This document shows positions 10,970-21,899 of a DNA stretch of 64,000 bases, piece by piece. The stretch spans positions 1 through 64,000 of the forward strand of contig JAWZYV010016017.1 in the NCBI GenBank assembly GCA_038373885.1, written 5' to 3'. The stretch comes from Cheiracanthium punctorium. Lineage: Eukaryota > Arthropoda > Arachnida > Araneae > Cheiracanthiidae. Position numbers and translations under genes: made by a program. The notes under the pieces are model-generated. The model was not told the DNA's origin. It did not search any database and saw only the letters and a program-made list of their open reading frames with translations. Within the stretch, counting starts at the first letter, position 1. Each line of letters starts with the position of its first letter.

Positions 10970-11278
10970 GAGTGCCACAGATGTAGGTCATTTCTTTATG
11001 GGGACGCCTATTAAGGGGCCTACGTTGGCCCCTATGAGGTCTACGTCTCCTAATTTTGAACCAATTCTAGATGAGAGATCTTGCACCTGAAATCGGCAGC
11101 CCCAGAGGTATCGTTTGAAAATATAGAACATTGGAGACACAAACAGATTTTGCGTGCACCAGCTCCCATTAGCGGGCACTCTTCCACAGCAGCCCAGTCG
11201 AGAGAGGTGTTCATCCTCCCAAACATTGACCAAGCCCGTGCTGCTTCACTTTCCGTGTTCTTATGGGAACGGAACTTA
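10970..11278 (-). repeat. 5S-like SINE, minus strand
   Basis: Read on the minus strand it starts GTTCCCATAAGAACACGGAA and continues with a 5S-like AGTGAAGCAGCACGGGC and TGGTCAATGTTTGGGAGG. Next come TCTCGACTGGGCTGCTG, GCTAATGGGAGCTGG, a TTTTCAAACGATACCTCTGG body and the tail GGCGTCCCCATAAAGAAATG. This is the most complete uninterrupted copy. It faces the plus-strand copy at 11683 head to head, about 400 bp apart. Confidence 0.6.
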
Positions 11279-11682
11279 TAGACTAGACCACTGCTGACTT
11301 TTAATGTAATTCAAACGATTAAAAAAAGACAGTCCAGTATTTCAGTTTGCAAAGCAGAGACAAAAACTTCCAAAACGTTTTATCTTAAATCTTTTTATCA
11401 TAATTCCATAAAATTGAACTGAGACGTAAAAGAATACACTTATATTTTGGGCATGATGTTCAAACACACATTCTATAAGAAGAAGAATAACCTAAATTTC
11501 GGACAATAGACTGACTCAGCCATACTGACACACATGCAAACTTTAATAGAGTAAGTGTTATATCAGGCGAAATGTAATTTTATTAAGTTTCAAACAGCTG
11601 TAGAATCCAATTTCTTGCATACTGTTGCACTGTTACACATTTTAAACTAAACAAGTCCCTCATTGTCTATCTAAGTCGCTAT

Positions 11683-11970
11683 GCTCCGTTCCCATAAGAA
11701 CACGGAAAGTGAAGCAGCACCGGATTGGTCAGTGCTTGGGAGGGTAAGAACCTTTTTCCGGCTGGGCTGTTGTGGAACCAGTTACGCTAATGGGAGCTAG
11801 TGCAATTAAAATCTGTTCATGGCAGTTAAAATGTCCTCCGTTTTCAAACGATATCTCTGCGGGTGCCAACTTCATTTGCTAGGTATCTCATCCGGAATTG
11901 GTTCAAAATTAGGAGAATCCGAGCAAAGTTGCACTTCCTCCTACAGGGGCTCATTAAAAGGGAAGCCAGG
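11683..11970 (+). repeat. 5S-like SINE, plus strand
   Basis: It starts GTTCCCATAAGAACACGGAA (11690 onward). The head GTGAAGCAGCACCGGATTGG and TCAGTGCTTGGGAGGGTAAG is the best match to the 5S rRNA internal control region in this window. The body (GCTAATGGGAGCTAG; TTTTCAAACGATATCTCTGC; GGTATCTCATCCGGAATTGG) matches the other copies. The tail diverges from the copy at 10970. Non-coding. Confidence 0.6.
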
Positions 11971-13655
11971 TGGCATAAGCAACAACAAACTAAACATTTT
12001 GTTAAATTTTAAAGATGTAACGTGATTGAAAATAGGTAAAATATCGATCCCATCAGTTTTTATAAAATCGACACTGACTGTGTCTCTATACAGACCAGCA
12101 GAACGATGAAGTTGAACAAAGGCTTGGAATAATAATTTAAAAAATTCTCCAGAAATAGTATTTTTACAGTTTAAAGAGAGAAAACTTTTAACAAGAAACA
12201 TTTTTTTAATGCTATTGTCTTTAGCGGATTGGCACAAGTGACGTAGTCCTTCATTTAGAAGACATAAAACATTCAGGTTCCAAGCAAATAAAAACGTGTA
12301 AAGTTAAACAGAATGTCATTGAAAATATGGTCTACGTTTAGTACTACAGACATTTTATTCTGAAATAGATGCGTTATACATAATTTATTTTTTATAAGCG
12401 ATGAACAGAGCTTTATAGTAAAAAATTCCGTTTGAACTAATCCATAATAGATTTAACAATCTTTAGAGATAGAAAAAATAAATATAAAAATTGCGGTTGT
12501 ATGAAAAGTTAGTGAGGCCTCCATTTTTGCTAGAGCACCCCAAACAGTATGAAGCATTATTTGTTAGTAGGAGTAATACATAATATTTTTTGAATGTATA
12601 TTAAACAATAAATAATTCAGAGAATTCATGAGAAAAATTCGTTTTACGTGTTTCTGTGTAAATGCTGATTGCTTTGTTTAACATGTGTACGTTATTGCAT
12701 ATTTAAACTGTGACTGTAAACAGGTTAATTATTACACATTTAACAAGTGTTATTTTACATGTTGACAAATATTAATGTTAAATATTTCCGATCAACTGCC
12801 CATGGTTTGAAAGAAACATCAAGAAACTTATATTTTGTTTTCATGTAGTATCCACATATTTCTATAAAAATATATCACTTGCACTCATATCCCACTCATT
12901 AAAATCTAAACTTTTGACATTTAATAATATGTTTGATTGTGTTAGATGTCCATTTATATTTGACAATTAGCTCATGTGCGTTAACTTTCTTCATATTTAA
13001 AATGTAATGTGAAAAATATTTAATCCTCTAAGCTTCATTCAATTTATAGATTTTTTAACGTTAAAATACTCCTGGAAGAGTGTAGTATACTGAAATTTAA
13101 CAAGCTTCTTTGGCTTACATATTCTTTGGCCAAAGGACGAACCGGCTGAAGTATTAACACTGCACATATCATGTACGCATGTTTTAGTTCAGTAGCTGTG
13201 GTTACATAGTCGGAAGAACTCGTTTCTGCATTTTTTCAACATTGAGTAACGTTTCAGATCTTTGTAGAAACTTTAACGAGCTTGTATTAAACTTGCTGTT
13301 TTGACACTGCATTTGCTAAAAAGAGGTTTCTTTCCTCTCGTAATTGTTTGTTTTCCGAATAATTCATACCGCTACACTTTGAGGTTGTGTCAAAGTTCCA
13401 ATAGGGCGACGGGGCACGTTTTCCAACACGTGTCCCATTGGAAAACGTCCCCCAACCTAAATCAGTAAGTCTTGTTATACTAAAGTGTATTTATTGTGTA
13501 ATAAAATCATCGGCCAAATAACCATATATGAAAGGGTTAGTTCTAAAATGTTTTATTACAGATTTAAATTTTAATCAGATTATGAAAAATTATTATAAAT
13601 AGAAGACTGACAGAGGTTTGTGCACTCTTGAGATAATAAATGCTGATCTTAGTAG
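11971..13655. other. AT-rich DNA, nothing recognised
   Basis: A 98-codon minus-strand frame at 11941-12237 overlaps the SINE tail and has no motif. The rest is AT-rich without boundaries, except a GC-richer stretch at 13395-13455 (GGCGACGGGGCACG; ACACGTGTCCC) that I cannot classify. Confidence 0.4.
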
Positions 13656-13943
13656 CAGTCAGAGAGGGTTGCAGTGTTAGAAAAGCACCCATGGACCTCA
13701 CTATTTCTAGTAGGACTGGTAGGAACAGTTACTTGTCAAAATGCCGTTCATTATGCAATCCCCCACAAAAAATTTCCAGCATCAGATATAATAGCCTCGC
13801 CTGTTGTGTCTCCACCGGAATCGCCTGGTCTACCTATCGAACATCCTATTTTTAACATCGAATCGAAACCGCCTGTTTCAGACTTACTTCAAGTAGAGGG
13901 CTGTAGCATGTTTACTAACAAACAGCAAAGTGACGTCACGTAG
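13656..13943 (+). CDS. Exon-like open frame, function unknown
   Basis: This frame is open for 96 codons from just after a stop at 13653 to a TAG at 13941-13943, and it is clearly less AT-rich than its surroundings. A pyrimidine-poor AG sits at the left edge. The peptide has a hydrophobic stretch (SLFLVGLVGTVTC) followed by a Pro/Ser-rich region (PVVSPPESPGLPIEHP), which could look like a signal peptide plus linker. There is no ATG at its start and no family recognised. It could be a host exon, a decayed element frame or chance. A shifted frame (13640-13855) also stays open and begins with ATG, which weakens the case. Confidence 0.25.
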   Translation, partial: QSERVAVLEKHPWTSLFLVGLVGTVTCQNAVHYAIPHKKFPASDIIASPVVSPPESPGLPIEHPIFNIESKPPVSDLLQVEGCSMFTNKQQSDVT

Positions 13944-14051
13944 AGCAAGCCTATTGGTTACTTATGCCTACCAGACGTCCCGTAGAACAAGCCTATTGGT
14001 TAGTTTTGCTTAACAAGAGGAAGTGCGACGTCGAACGCTATAAGCCTATTG
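13931..14051 (+). promoter_or_regulatory. Three degenerate tandem repeats with GACGTC and CCTATTG(G) motifs
   Basis: GACGTC occurs at 13932-13937, 13974-13979 and 14027-14032. Each is followed 10-15 bp later by GCCTATTGGTTA, GCCTATTGGTTA or GCCTATTG (ending near 13960, 14002 and 14051). The first is a full CRE octamer TGACGTCA. TATTGG is an inverted CCAAT box. The last unit also carries CTATAAG. Regular spacing of about 43-53 bp suggests a duplicated promoter or enhancer module, but no transcript is visible. Confidence 0.35.
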
Positions 14052-14060
14052 TCAGATGAA

Positions 14061-15270
14061 ACCGATTAAAATACCTCCTCCCATCATGCTGGCAGTAGAA
14101 TACGCAAAAAATAGCGAGCTCACAGTTACAAATAACAAAAACGATTTATGGCACGCGTTTTACCATTTAAATTGGCTCTGTACAAGTACATTTTGTCTCT
14201 GAAAATTTGACTCTGTGAATTTCTAATAAGCTCGGAAACTTGCACGGCATACGAAGCGCATGTACTAAGTTCACATGATCAGACTTAACCATGTGCTGTC
14301 AAAAACTATACTTACTTTCTTGAAAAGAATTGTAATTTGAAGAGAAAGGTATAATACATACAATGATACGATGTTCACCTGAAAATAAGGAAAAGTAAAA
14401 ATTACAAAAAATATATTAAAAGAAGTTGAAAAACGTGCCCCTGGTCACCCCTATATTTTACATGCATATCTTGCGGCTGAACACACATTACCGGGATGAA
14501 GATGAACAAAGTTAGGCATTTATATATATGACGCTTTTGATTGATTGTAATTTGAATACTCTGTTTGAATTGGGTTAAGGTAAATGTGTACATATAAGAG
14601 ACATTATAATAATGTTGCACAGTTACATATTCTTTGTATTTTCCCTTCGATATATTATAGAGGGGAAAAAATTAAGTACTTTGCACTTTACCACTTGAAA
14701 GGGGTCAAGATGACACCTCACCGTTATTTTCACATGAAACTACTTAGTAATGTTCACGTTGACAACATATTTGAATTCTAGAGAAAAAGTTAACACTTTA
14801 AATTTTTTTCTATTTCTTCCCTTTGGCGTTGATCAGAAAAATAAATTTGTCACCTAAGATATTTGTTACATTATTTTACACTTAAATTTGCAATATAAAC
14901 AATGTTTAAGCACTAAACATTTCTAAATTTTCCCCAGAAAAAAATGCCTCTTTTTTTCCTTCAAAAACTAATACTTTCACAAATGAAAGGGTGAGTTTGA
15001 CACTTAAAAAAAAATGAAATGTAGGTAAAACAGCTCTTTCTTACACAGACTGTTATATAAAGTTAGAACATAAACTGAAATTTAAGCATTAAGACTTAAA
15101 TATTATATAGGATTTTTTCTGAATTAAAAGTTTACGATGAATATTTTTTATTGTCTTTGGACCAAGAATCTTCTTGCATGTTAGGGATATTTTTATTGGC
15201 ATGTGCAGATGCAAACTCATAATTAGATACTACAGGAAGAACTAGAGTAAAGTAAATGTGCGGGTAAGTT

Positions 15271-15273
<3 letters not shown>
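14061..15273. other. AT-rich DNA, nothing recognised
   Basis: Small frames at 14402-14781 lack motifs. No repeat boundaries or RNA genes seen. Confidence 0.4.

Positions 15274-15301
<28 letters not shown>
15274..15301. repeat. (TA)n microsatellite at LTR edge
   Basis: An uninterrupted TA run directly abuts the 5' end of the solo LTR. A second short TA run follows its 3' end (15785-15796), so the LTR appears inserted in a TA microsatellite. Confidence 0.9.
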
Positions 15302-15305
<4 letters not shown>

Positions 15306-15784
15306 ATGTATAAAAAGGTAATTTGGGTTTTACTAGTTTGGGTATTGTTCAAGCGGGTACTTTCACTGTAAGTTTTGCTTTCCAGTCATACTTGCCACGC
15401 GCGCTCTGGAGCTGTGTTTTATTTATTTTGTTATTTCTCAGACATCGGGCCGTTGATTCTGAGTTCTTTAGATGTACACGTGTCCCCACGCCTTTGTAGC
15501 CCCGGATGCGGGTCATGTTGGTAAATGTGTGTGGTTCGATCAGAGATAAGAGAGAGGCGGAATTATGTCTTGGCGAACCACGTGGTGTGGAAAGCGTCAA
15601 TACTCCCGCACATCGAAAATCGAGAGACTTCTGCCACTGGAACTGCTTAATGAGTCCACGCTGATTTTTGTACCCGTCTCCCCCCTTTCCTCTTCTCACT
15701 CTATATTGTAACTTAAAGATAATGTTTAATAAACAGTTTTACCTGCCTTAACTCTGGAACTTTACTGAAATATTTGACGTCACA
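15302..15784 (+). mobile_element. Solo LTR of Ty3/gypsy element family 1
   Basis: It begins TGTAATGTATAAAAAGGTAA and ends near GACGTCACA, so it has TG...CA ends. It is about 483 bp and closely matches the 3' LTR at 56716-57193 along its whole length by eye (for example GTTTTACTAGTTTGGGTATT and GCCACGCGCGCTCTGGAGCT). A polyadenylation-like AATAAA occurs near 15728. No internal region adjoins either side, so it is a solo LTR left by LTR-LTR recombination. Short frames inside it are not genes. Confidence 0.85.
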
Positions 15785-18700
15785 TATATATATATATTTG
15801 GTATTTAAAAAATATTCTCGATTCTCAATGTTCATCTTCAACCTCAAAATCTGAAAAGTACAAAGAGAAAAAAAGTAAAAAATATAAATGAAAGATAAGT
15901 ATAGAAAGGAAACTAAGAAAAACCCTATTCTGTTACATGATAATCATATTTGAGGGGACCATTGTTTAAAACTTTGGCACATATAATTACTATAGACATA
16001 CAAGTAAAGTCTGAGTGAATAAAAGTTTGAGAAAAAAAGTCGTAAAAATAACGACCTAAATATAATATATGTTATCAACTTGATTATATTTATATAGTTA
16101 CATATTTTTCATAGGCAAACAGAGGTGGATGATTCCAGAAAAAAAATGTTTTGTGAAAGAAAGATGATCTTCCATGATTCTAAATAAATAATAGAAACAC
16201 TTTCAATTTTTTTTTTATCTTCAACCCGGCTGGTGGTACTTATTAAGGGCGTCCCTTAATTAATTTTTACTGTACGTTAAGTATTAATATTTTACAAATG
16301 CGGTTTGGAAAATATTTCACCATACTTGCTTTGAGTATCAATTTGTCCCTTACATCTTTTTTAGTTTTTTTATTGAAGGCATTTAGTACATATTTTTGAT
16401 TAGTTAACACACAAGGAAGTCGACAAAAAAAATCCTACATAAAATACTAATTTTATAATATGTTATCTTATAATACTATATGCTGTTTATTTGACATAAA
16501 AATATTTGCAGTCATAAAAATCCGTGTATGATTTAACAAATTTATTCTGAATTAAATGCATTATTCATTTTGAACCACAGACATTTTGCAGAATTAATGA
16601 AATGACAAATAAGCTCTGAGGTGTAAATATTTATTCAAATTTCGTTCTGTTAACACGTACATCGTGTGTTATAAACTGAATTTGAGTAAAGTTAAAATTA
16701 TAAGTAACTTCAAACTGAGTACAGTTTTTAGATATTTATTCATGGATTTACTGATTATAATGAAAATAATATAACTGAAGATATAGTTTTCGATGTTTTA
16801 TTGAGTACACATACTAAAAATATAAAATGAGAAATATATGCATAAATATAAGTGTTTAAACAAGTTTAGTAACATTTTTATAATGACTCTAAAACTTTTA
16901 GTTTTGTGAATAACTGAACATCTTGCGAGAAAGAAAATCTATATCTTTGACAATGAAGTGACGATCATTGGCTCAGATGATCATTAATCACTCATCAATA
17001 ATTTCACACAATCTTGCAGCTTAAAAGATTGCACTTTTTGAACGTCTGAGCATTCAATTTTCTGAAAATTTTAGTGTTTCAAGGTGCGACTTACATAAAG
17101 CTGTTGCGTGCTATTAAGTGACGTTTAACAAACATTTGAACCTGAAAAGTCATGCTTCATCGATCTAAATCGATCGAAGTCAGGCGAAGCCAAGACGTAA
17201 ACAAACTAAAATAAGAGAACAAGCAAGAAATATACAAGCCAAACTAACTGGCACTGACGTCAAATTCAAAGAATTAGATATCTGTGAAAATTGAAGGCGA
17301 CAACCCTGAGGGTAGAAAGTTATGATTCCGTACTTTTGAATTCAACAGATGTCATTCATTTCATTCTTTTTAAAAGTATGCTCTCGGTAAGATTGTTTTC
17401 TGAAGTTTTCTTGTTTTCATTTCTCATTTTTTTACTTGAATATTTAAAATGGAATAAAAATAAGTATTTTTCATTTTTTATTATTGTACACTACAGTGTG
17501 ATTAAACAGATACAAATAATACTCATCCTACATTAAATGCTTGCAACTGCCCTTCAATGTGCTCTGTTGTGAGTAATTTTAAATATGTGATGTAAATTTT
17601 GATGTGATAAATATTTATTTTACTATTCTATTTAAACTTAAATACATGCCTTCTAAATTTTCTATATTAAGAATTAATTAAAAAAATTATTTTAAATAAA
17701 TATTAGAAAAACCGATGTATGAAATTTTGAAAATGAATGATTAAAGTCAGAAGACAAGAGTTTCTAGTTTCCCTGCATTTTTTTTTGTGACATGACAAAA
17801 TGCACTCAACAGTGGCAAGAAATGCAATAAATAGTCTTTTCTAAACGGCCTATAATCTGAAAACATCATCTTCTAACTGTTGAAATTTTATTTAATCTTG
17901 AAACATCTTGTTCCCCATTATTTCATTTCATTTTAAAGAGAATTAATGTAAAATAAAATCCCTTAAATCAAAATAACTGTCTGATGAATATTTTCTAAAT
18001 CTCAAAAAATATATCTATAGAAAATATCATTTTAATAATAATAAAAAAATCTGCTTTATTTATATGAACTTTTAACTTCTTAATTTCTTGTAAGTGTATT
18101 CACGAATAAAGAATTCAACCGTCTAAATAAATAATCAATTCAAATTTAAACATTTTTATCTCTCATTCAATTATTTTCCTCCATCATAAATATAATGTAA
18201 TTTTATCATGTATAAAATATTTAGAAACGGAGAATTTCCATACAGCGATAAAAACAAATGCTTCACACAATGGATGTTTGAATTTATGATATGCTTGGTA
18301 ATCAGTTTTCCATATCTTTTTGTGAAAACGGAATAAATTTTGATTAAACTGCATTTGCTGCCCCAAATAAAGTCAATGAATATTTATCGAGTTCCTGATG
18401 TAATGCCAGGATATAATGAAATCAAAAATTACTTCAAATAAAATTCAGTCTGGGAAACATTTCGAGTAAATATGTTAATTGCCAAAATTTTGATGCTGTC
18501 AATAAAGTACGCCATGAATTTCTATTGGAAGTGAAAAGTGTTATTCCAAATGAAGCAATATTTATTTTATATGTGATCAGAATTTAAAAAAATGCATTAC
18601 ACACATATAGATGCGCATTCAATTTGCCAAAAGTATGGATTTTTCCAGTAAAAAAACGAAAGATGTCCTGATTAGTCTATTGATAAACTGAGATATATTA

Positions 18701-20173
18701 TTGGAATAATAAATCGATGGATTCAAATAGAGGTAGTTATACTGTCCAATATGAAAAAAATATATCAAGTTATTTCAATAAAACTACCAATTTTTATAAT
18801 CCAATAATACGTTTAAAAGTAATGGCCCTGATCATCAGTCTGTATATAAAGGTAAAAGCGTATACAGCAGTGTTACTTAAATATTTCTTTCATTTACGGT
18901 CCTTAGAGTAATTTTTCTTACAAAACTCATTAAAACGTACTAAATTCATTTTCTTTGACGTGATTTAACATATATAAAATAGTTTTAACCATTGACTGCT
19001 CTTACACCGTAATGGATTGGAATTTTTTTCTGTGCATCCGTAAAACACATAAGCAAACACTATTTTCAATGTAAATCACTCGTACTTATTTTTAGTTTAA
19101 ACTATATACATGTTTATTAACTGCATTTGAAGCAAGCATTGTCCGTAAACCAAAGTGCCAGAATTATTACGCGTGCAATGTTTACCATTATCAAGCGAGT
19201 ACAAATTAAATAATACATACGTTTCGTAGGTACTGTACAAGGAATATTTACGTAACTAGAGCTCAGATGAACAGAAGGACAAACAGATCTATCAAAAATT
19301 ATAAAGAATTTCAAAACTTAATTGAATAAATGTTTTATTTACAAATAAAAATATGTTTTATTTACAATACAATAAAGCTTTTGTACTTTCCTCAAAATAG
19401 TCGAATTAAAAATGTAAACTATTACACCAATCTAATAAATGTTGATTTTATAAAGAAGAAAAGAAAAGTGATTTATTTCTCAGTTGTTTAGTGAATATTT
19501 TAAGTAAAATGTGCTTTACTAACTAAACCAATTCTTTGTTCCTTTTTATAAATTTGGCTAAAATATTCAAGGAAAGAAAATGCTACATGTGAATCAGGCA
19601 CTAATGCTATTTACATTACTGTGTGGAAAAAGGCAAATCTTCATCTAATTGTTTCAGAAAACACTGGAAATTTTAGAATGCATAAACTACATAGGCAAGA
19701 GTCAGAAATGGGTATTCATGTTTTTAGTAGCATTTATTAAGAAAACTGTTTCAAGAATTCTGCTCTTCACACAAAAATAACATAAAAATAAAATTTATAA
19801 AAAAAATAATTCTTGTTTAACATAATACTCGAATTTAGAGCAGCGAAGTCTAACTCTAGTACACTTCAATTTGTTTAGCATTGCGTTTTATTCAAAAACT
19901 AGCATTGACTGACACAAAAACAGTGTTTTATTAAATTAAAGCACTAGAGTAACGTGGAATAATAAACAAGTTCTCACAAATAGTTATTGACGTCTCGGAT
20001 TACTCTGCGGAGTCAATTAAACTGAGATAAAAATGTGTGAATTTGTCTTCAAAACACTTCTACGAAAAATATTTACTAAATTGTTCGAAATAATTTAATT
20101 TCAGTGCTAGTGTAAGACATGTCGAGCATTATTTTTATAAGTACGCTGGTACTCGAGTCTAGATTATTAATTA
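15785..20173. other. AT-rich DNA, nothing recognised
   Basis: Long AT-rich block. Frames up to 81 codons (for example 17291-17536) are low-complexity and motif-free. A near-palindrome ATCGATCTAAATCGATCGA lies at about 17159-17177. I see no element boundary or RNA gene. Confidence 0.4.
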
Positions 20174-20986
20174 CTAGCCGCCTCCGGCGACCAGTTTGTT
20201 CGCCATCTTAATAAATCTTGTTCGGAGAGAATCCTGTACCTCACCGGCTTCCTTGGCACTGAAATCTCTCGGATTCTGAATGGAATTTAAAATTAAGATG
20301 GTTACAAGCAGCAGCAGCCCTACGGTAAGTGTCGCCCCCTGCTAATATAAAAAAGATGCCCCCTTTTATGCTCTACTTAGATTTTGTGTTCGAAATGACG
20401 CCCCTTCGAAGCCGGCTCCCAGATGCGATGCTTACTGTGTCGGGCCGCCCCTGGTTACAAAAATAAGATGGTTAAATGATAAAGACCTCCAAAAAGGAAC
20501 AAATTATTTTCGTTTATTTCGAACAAAAAATTTCTAAATAATATTTTTCTATTGAGTATAAAACATTTCATTCCTGCTCTGATTTCCCATGCACACGATA
20601 TTTTAATTTAAAAACAACCTTACAAATAATCTAGAGAAAAAAATCGTTATTCTTTTATTTTTACTTCAAGAGTCTGAATCATTTAATAAACTTGCCGAAT
20701 GTGGCAACCTAGATAAGCTTAATCGTCGCTTTTCCACAGTGGGGTTACAATTACGAAATGGCGGAAAGCAAAAATTAGCCTTTTGCGATACGTTTTTTAT
20801 CGATATCTCCTAAAATAATACGAATTTTGAAAAAATCGCTTCGAGGTGTGTCGGGATCTGTCATGGAGAATTTCCGTACAAAATTTGGTAGGTCTACGAT
20901 CACCCGTCTGCGAGCTACGCGAGACACAGACAAACTAACTAACTAACTAACGGACAGTTTACACATTGCTTTATTTATATAGAAGA
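20174..20986 (-). mobile_element. Non-autonomous Helitron, subfamily beta, short copy
   Basis: On the minus strand it starts TCTTCTATATAAATAAAGC after a host A and ends in CTAG (plus 20174-20177) before a host T. Before CTAG is a small GC hairpin (CGCC/GGCG). The 5' side carries the AGTTAGTTAGTTAG tract and GTGTAAACTGTCCG shared with the copy at 4516. It is 813 bp against 2.0 kb for the full copy, so internally deleted. A hAT MITE sits at 20309-20453. The GCACACGATATTTTAATTT part is also shared with alpha Helitrons, showing the subfamilies are related. Confidence 0.7.
20309..20453. mobile_element. hAT MITE, family M2
   Basis: Ends are CAGCAGCAGCCCTACGGTAA and inverted CAGGGGCGGCCCGACACAGT. 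They are flanked by GTTACAAG (20301-20308) and GTTACAAA (20454-20461), an 8-bp duplication with one mismatch. 145 bp and GC-richer than its surroundings. Nested in the beta Helitron fragment. Confidence 0.7.
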
Positions 20987-21467
20987 TGAATTAATAAGTG
21001 TAGGGGAAGGTGGCCCAAATGATCCTAGCGGGCAAAAGGATACACATATGTTTTCTTAGATGCAGACTCACACTCTACCGGACAACACATAAATAAGCTG
21101 TGCGAAGTCAGAAGAAGCAATGGCGGTATTTAAGCGATCGGTTTATTACGTGTCTGAGTGGAATTCTTCAAAAAACTGGGTTTTATCAAATGTCTTATAA
21201 GGGAAGCACTAACTTTCCTATTTATTTAGAAATACAGTCTTTAATCCACAGAAATATGACATGGTTTCCTGAATAGAGTATATTTTTAGATGTGAATTGC
21301 GCTTGCTAAGTTTGTTATATTTCTGGGCGTGATTCAGTAACATGGCCTAAAGTGAGGAGCCATAATGTCTGGTAAAATGATCCCTCTACTGAAAAAACTC
21401 CAGTACCGGGTCTTAGGCGTCATGGCAGCCCTTCAACCGTTCTCAAAATGCGTAACTCCCCATTACA
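20987..21467. other. Spacer possibly derived from a decayed pogo-type transposase gene
   Basis: The sequence lies downstream (minus strand) of the CENP-B-like fragment at 21468-21689 and is less AT-rich. Frames are broken and I cannot identify a DDE domain. Confidence 0.3.
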
Positions 21468-21689
21468 TTATTTGAAATTGTTAGTTGAGTCACTTCCAAT
21501 GATCGTGCGAGTTTTTCTTGACTGTGACAGTCTTATCTCCAATCCTGCTTCTTCTAAAACCTTCGCTCTTCCACTAGTATGCCTGACTTCAACGTGAATA
21601 TAAGCGTTCTTGAAACTTCGAATCCACTCATGCCCCTTTATTTCACTAATAGCGGCCACGCCATAAATATTTGAGAGCATATTGAACAA
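21468..21689 (-). pseudogene. pogo/CENP-B-like transposase HTH fragment
   Basis: The 73-codon minus-strand frame includes EIKGHEWIRSFKNAYIHVEV and then RAKVLEEAGL. This matches the general pattern of the second (CENP-B/Tc5-type) DNA-binding HTH of pogo, Tigger and Jerky transposases, where G-x-x-W-x-x-x-F-x-x-R is followed by a conserved E/A-R-A-x-G-L segment. The first HTH and the DDE domain are not visible, so it is a decayed fragment. A pogo-type MITE starts about 27 bp away. A host CENP-B-domain gene exon is a less likely alternative. Confidence 0.4.
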
Positions 21690-21716
21690 GAAAAATCAAA
21701 TCCTGAAATATCCTAC

Positions 21717-21897
21717 TACAGTAAAACCCCGATACAGCGAAATTCTACACAACGATAAATCTCTCGATAACGATAAAATTTTGCAGTCCCTTGGAGTTTC
21801 CATACAGTATAATCTCTCCTGCATATAGCGATGCATCCCTCTAGAACGATAATTTTGTTTGGTCCCTCAATTATCGTGGTATCGAGATTTTAGTGTA
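21717..21897. mobile_element. pogo-like MITE
   Basis: TA-flanked (21717-21718 and 21896-21897). The left TIR CAGTAAAACCCCGATACAGC pairs with the inverted right end TATCGAGATTTTAGTG. The interior is rich in CGATAA motifs. About 177 bp, no transposase. Its right TA abuts the 3' terminus of the Helitron at 21900. Confidence 0.75.
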
Positions 21898-21899
21898 TA

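Noticed and set aside
11941..12237. 98-codon minus-strand frame
   Set aside because: Overlaps the SINE tail and AT-rich flank; no motif and no splice context.
15349..15699. 116-codon frame (and its counterpart at 56789-57172)
   Set aside because: Lies wholly within the LTRs of element 1. The strand and frame differ in meaning between copies, and there is no coding motif.
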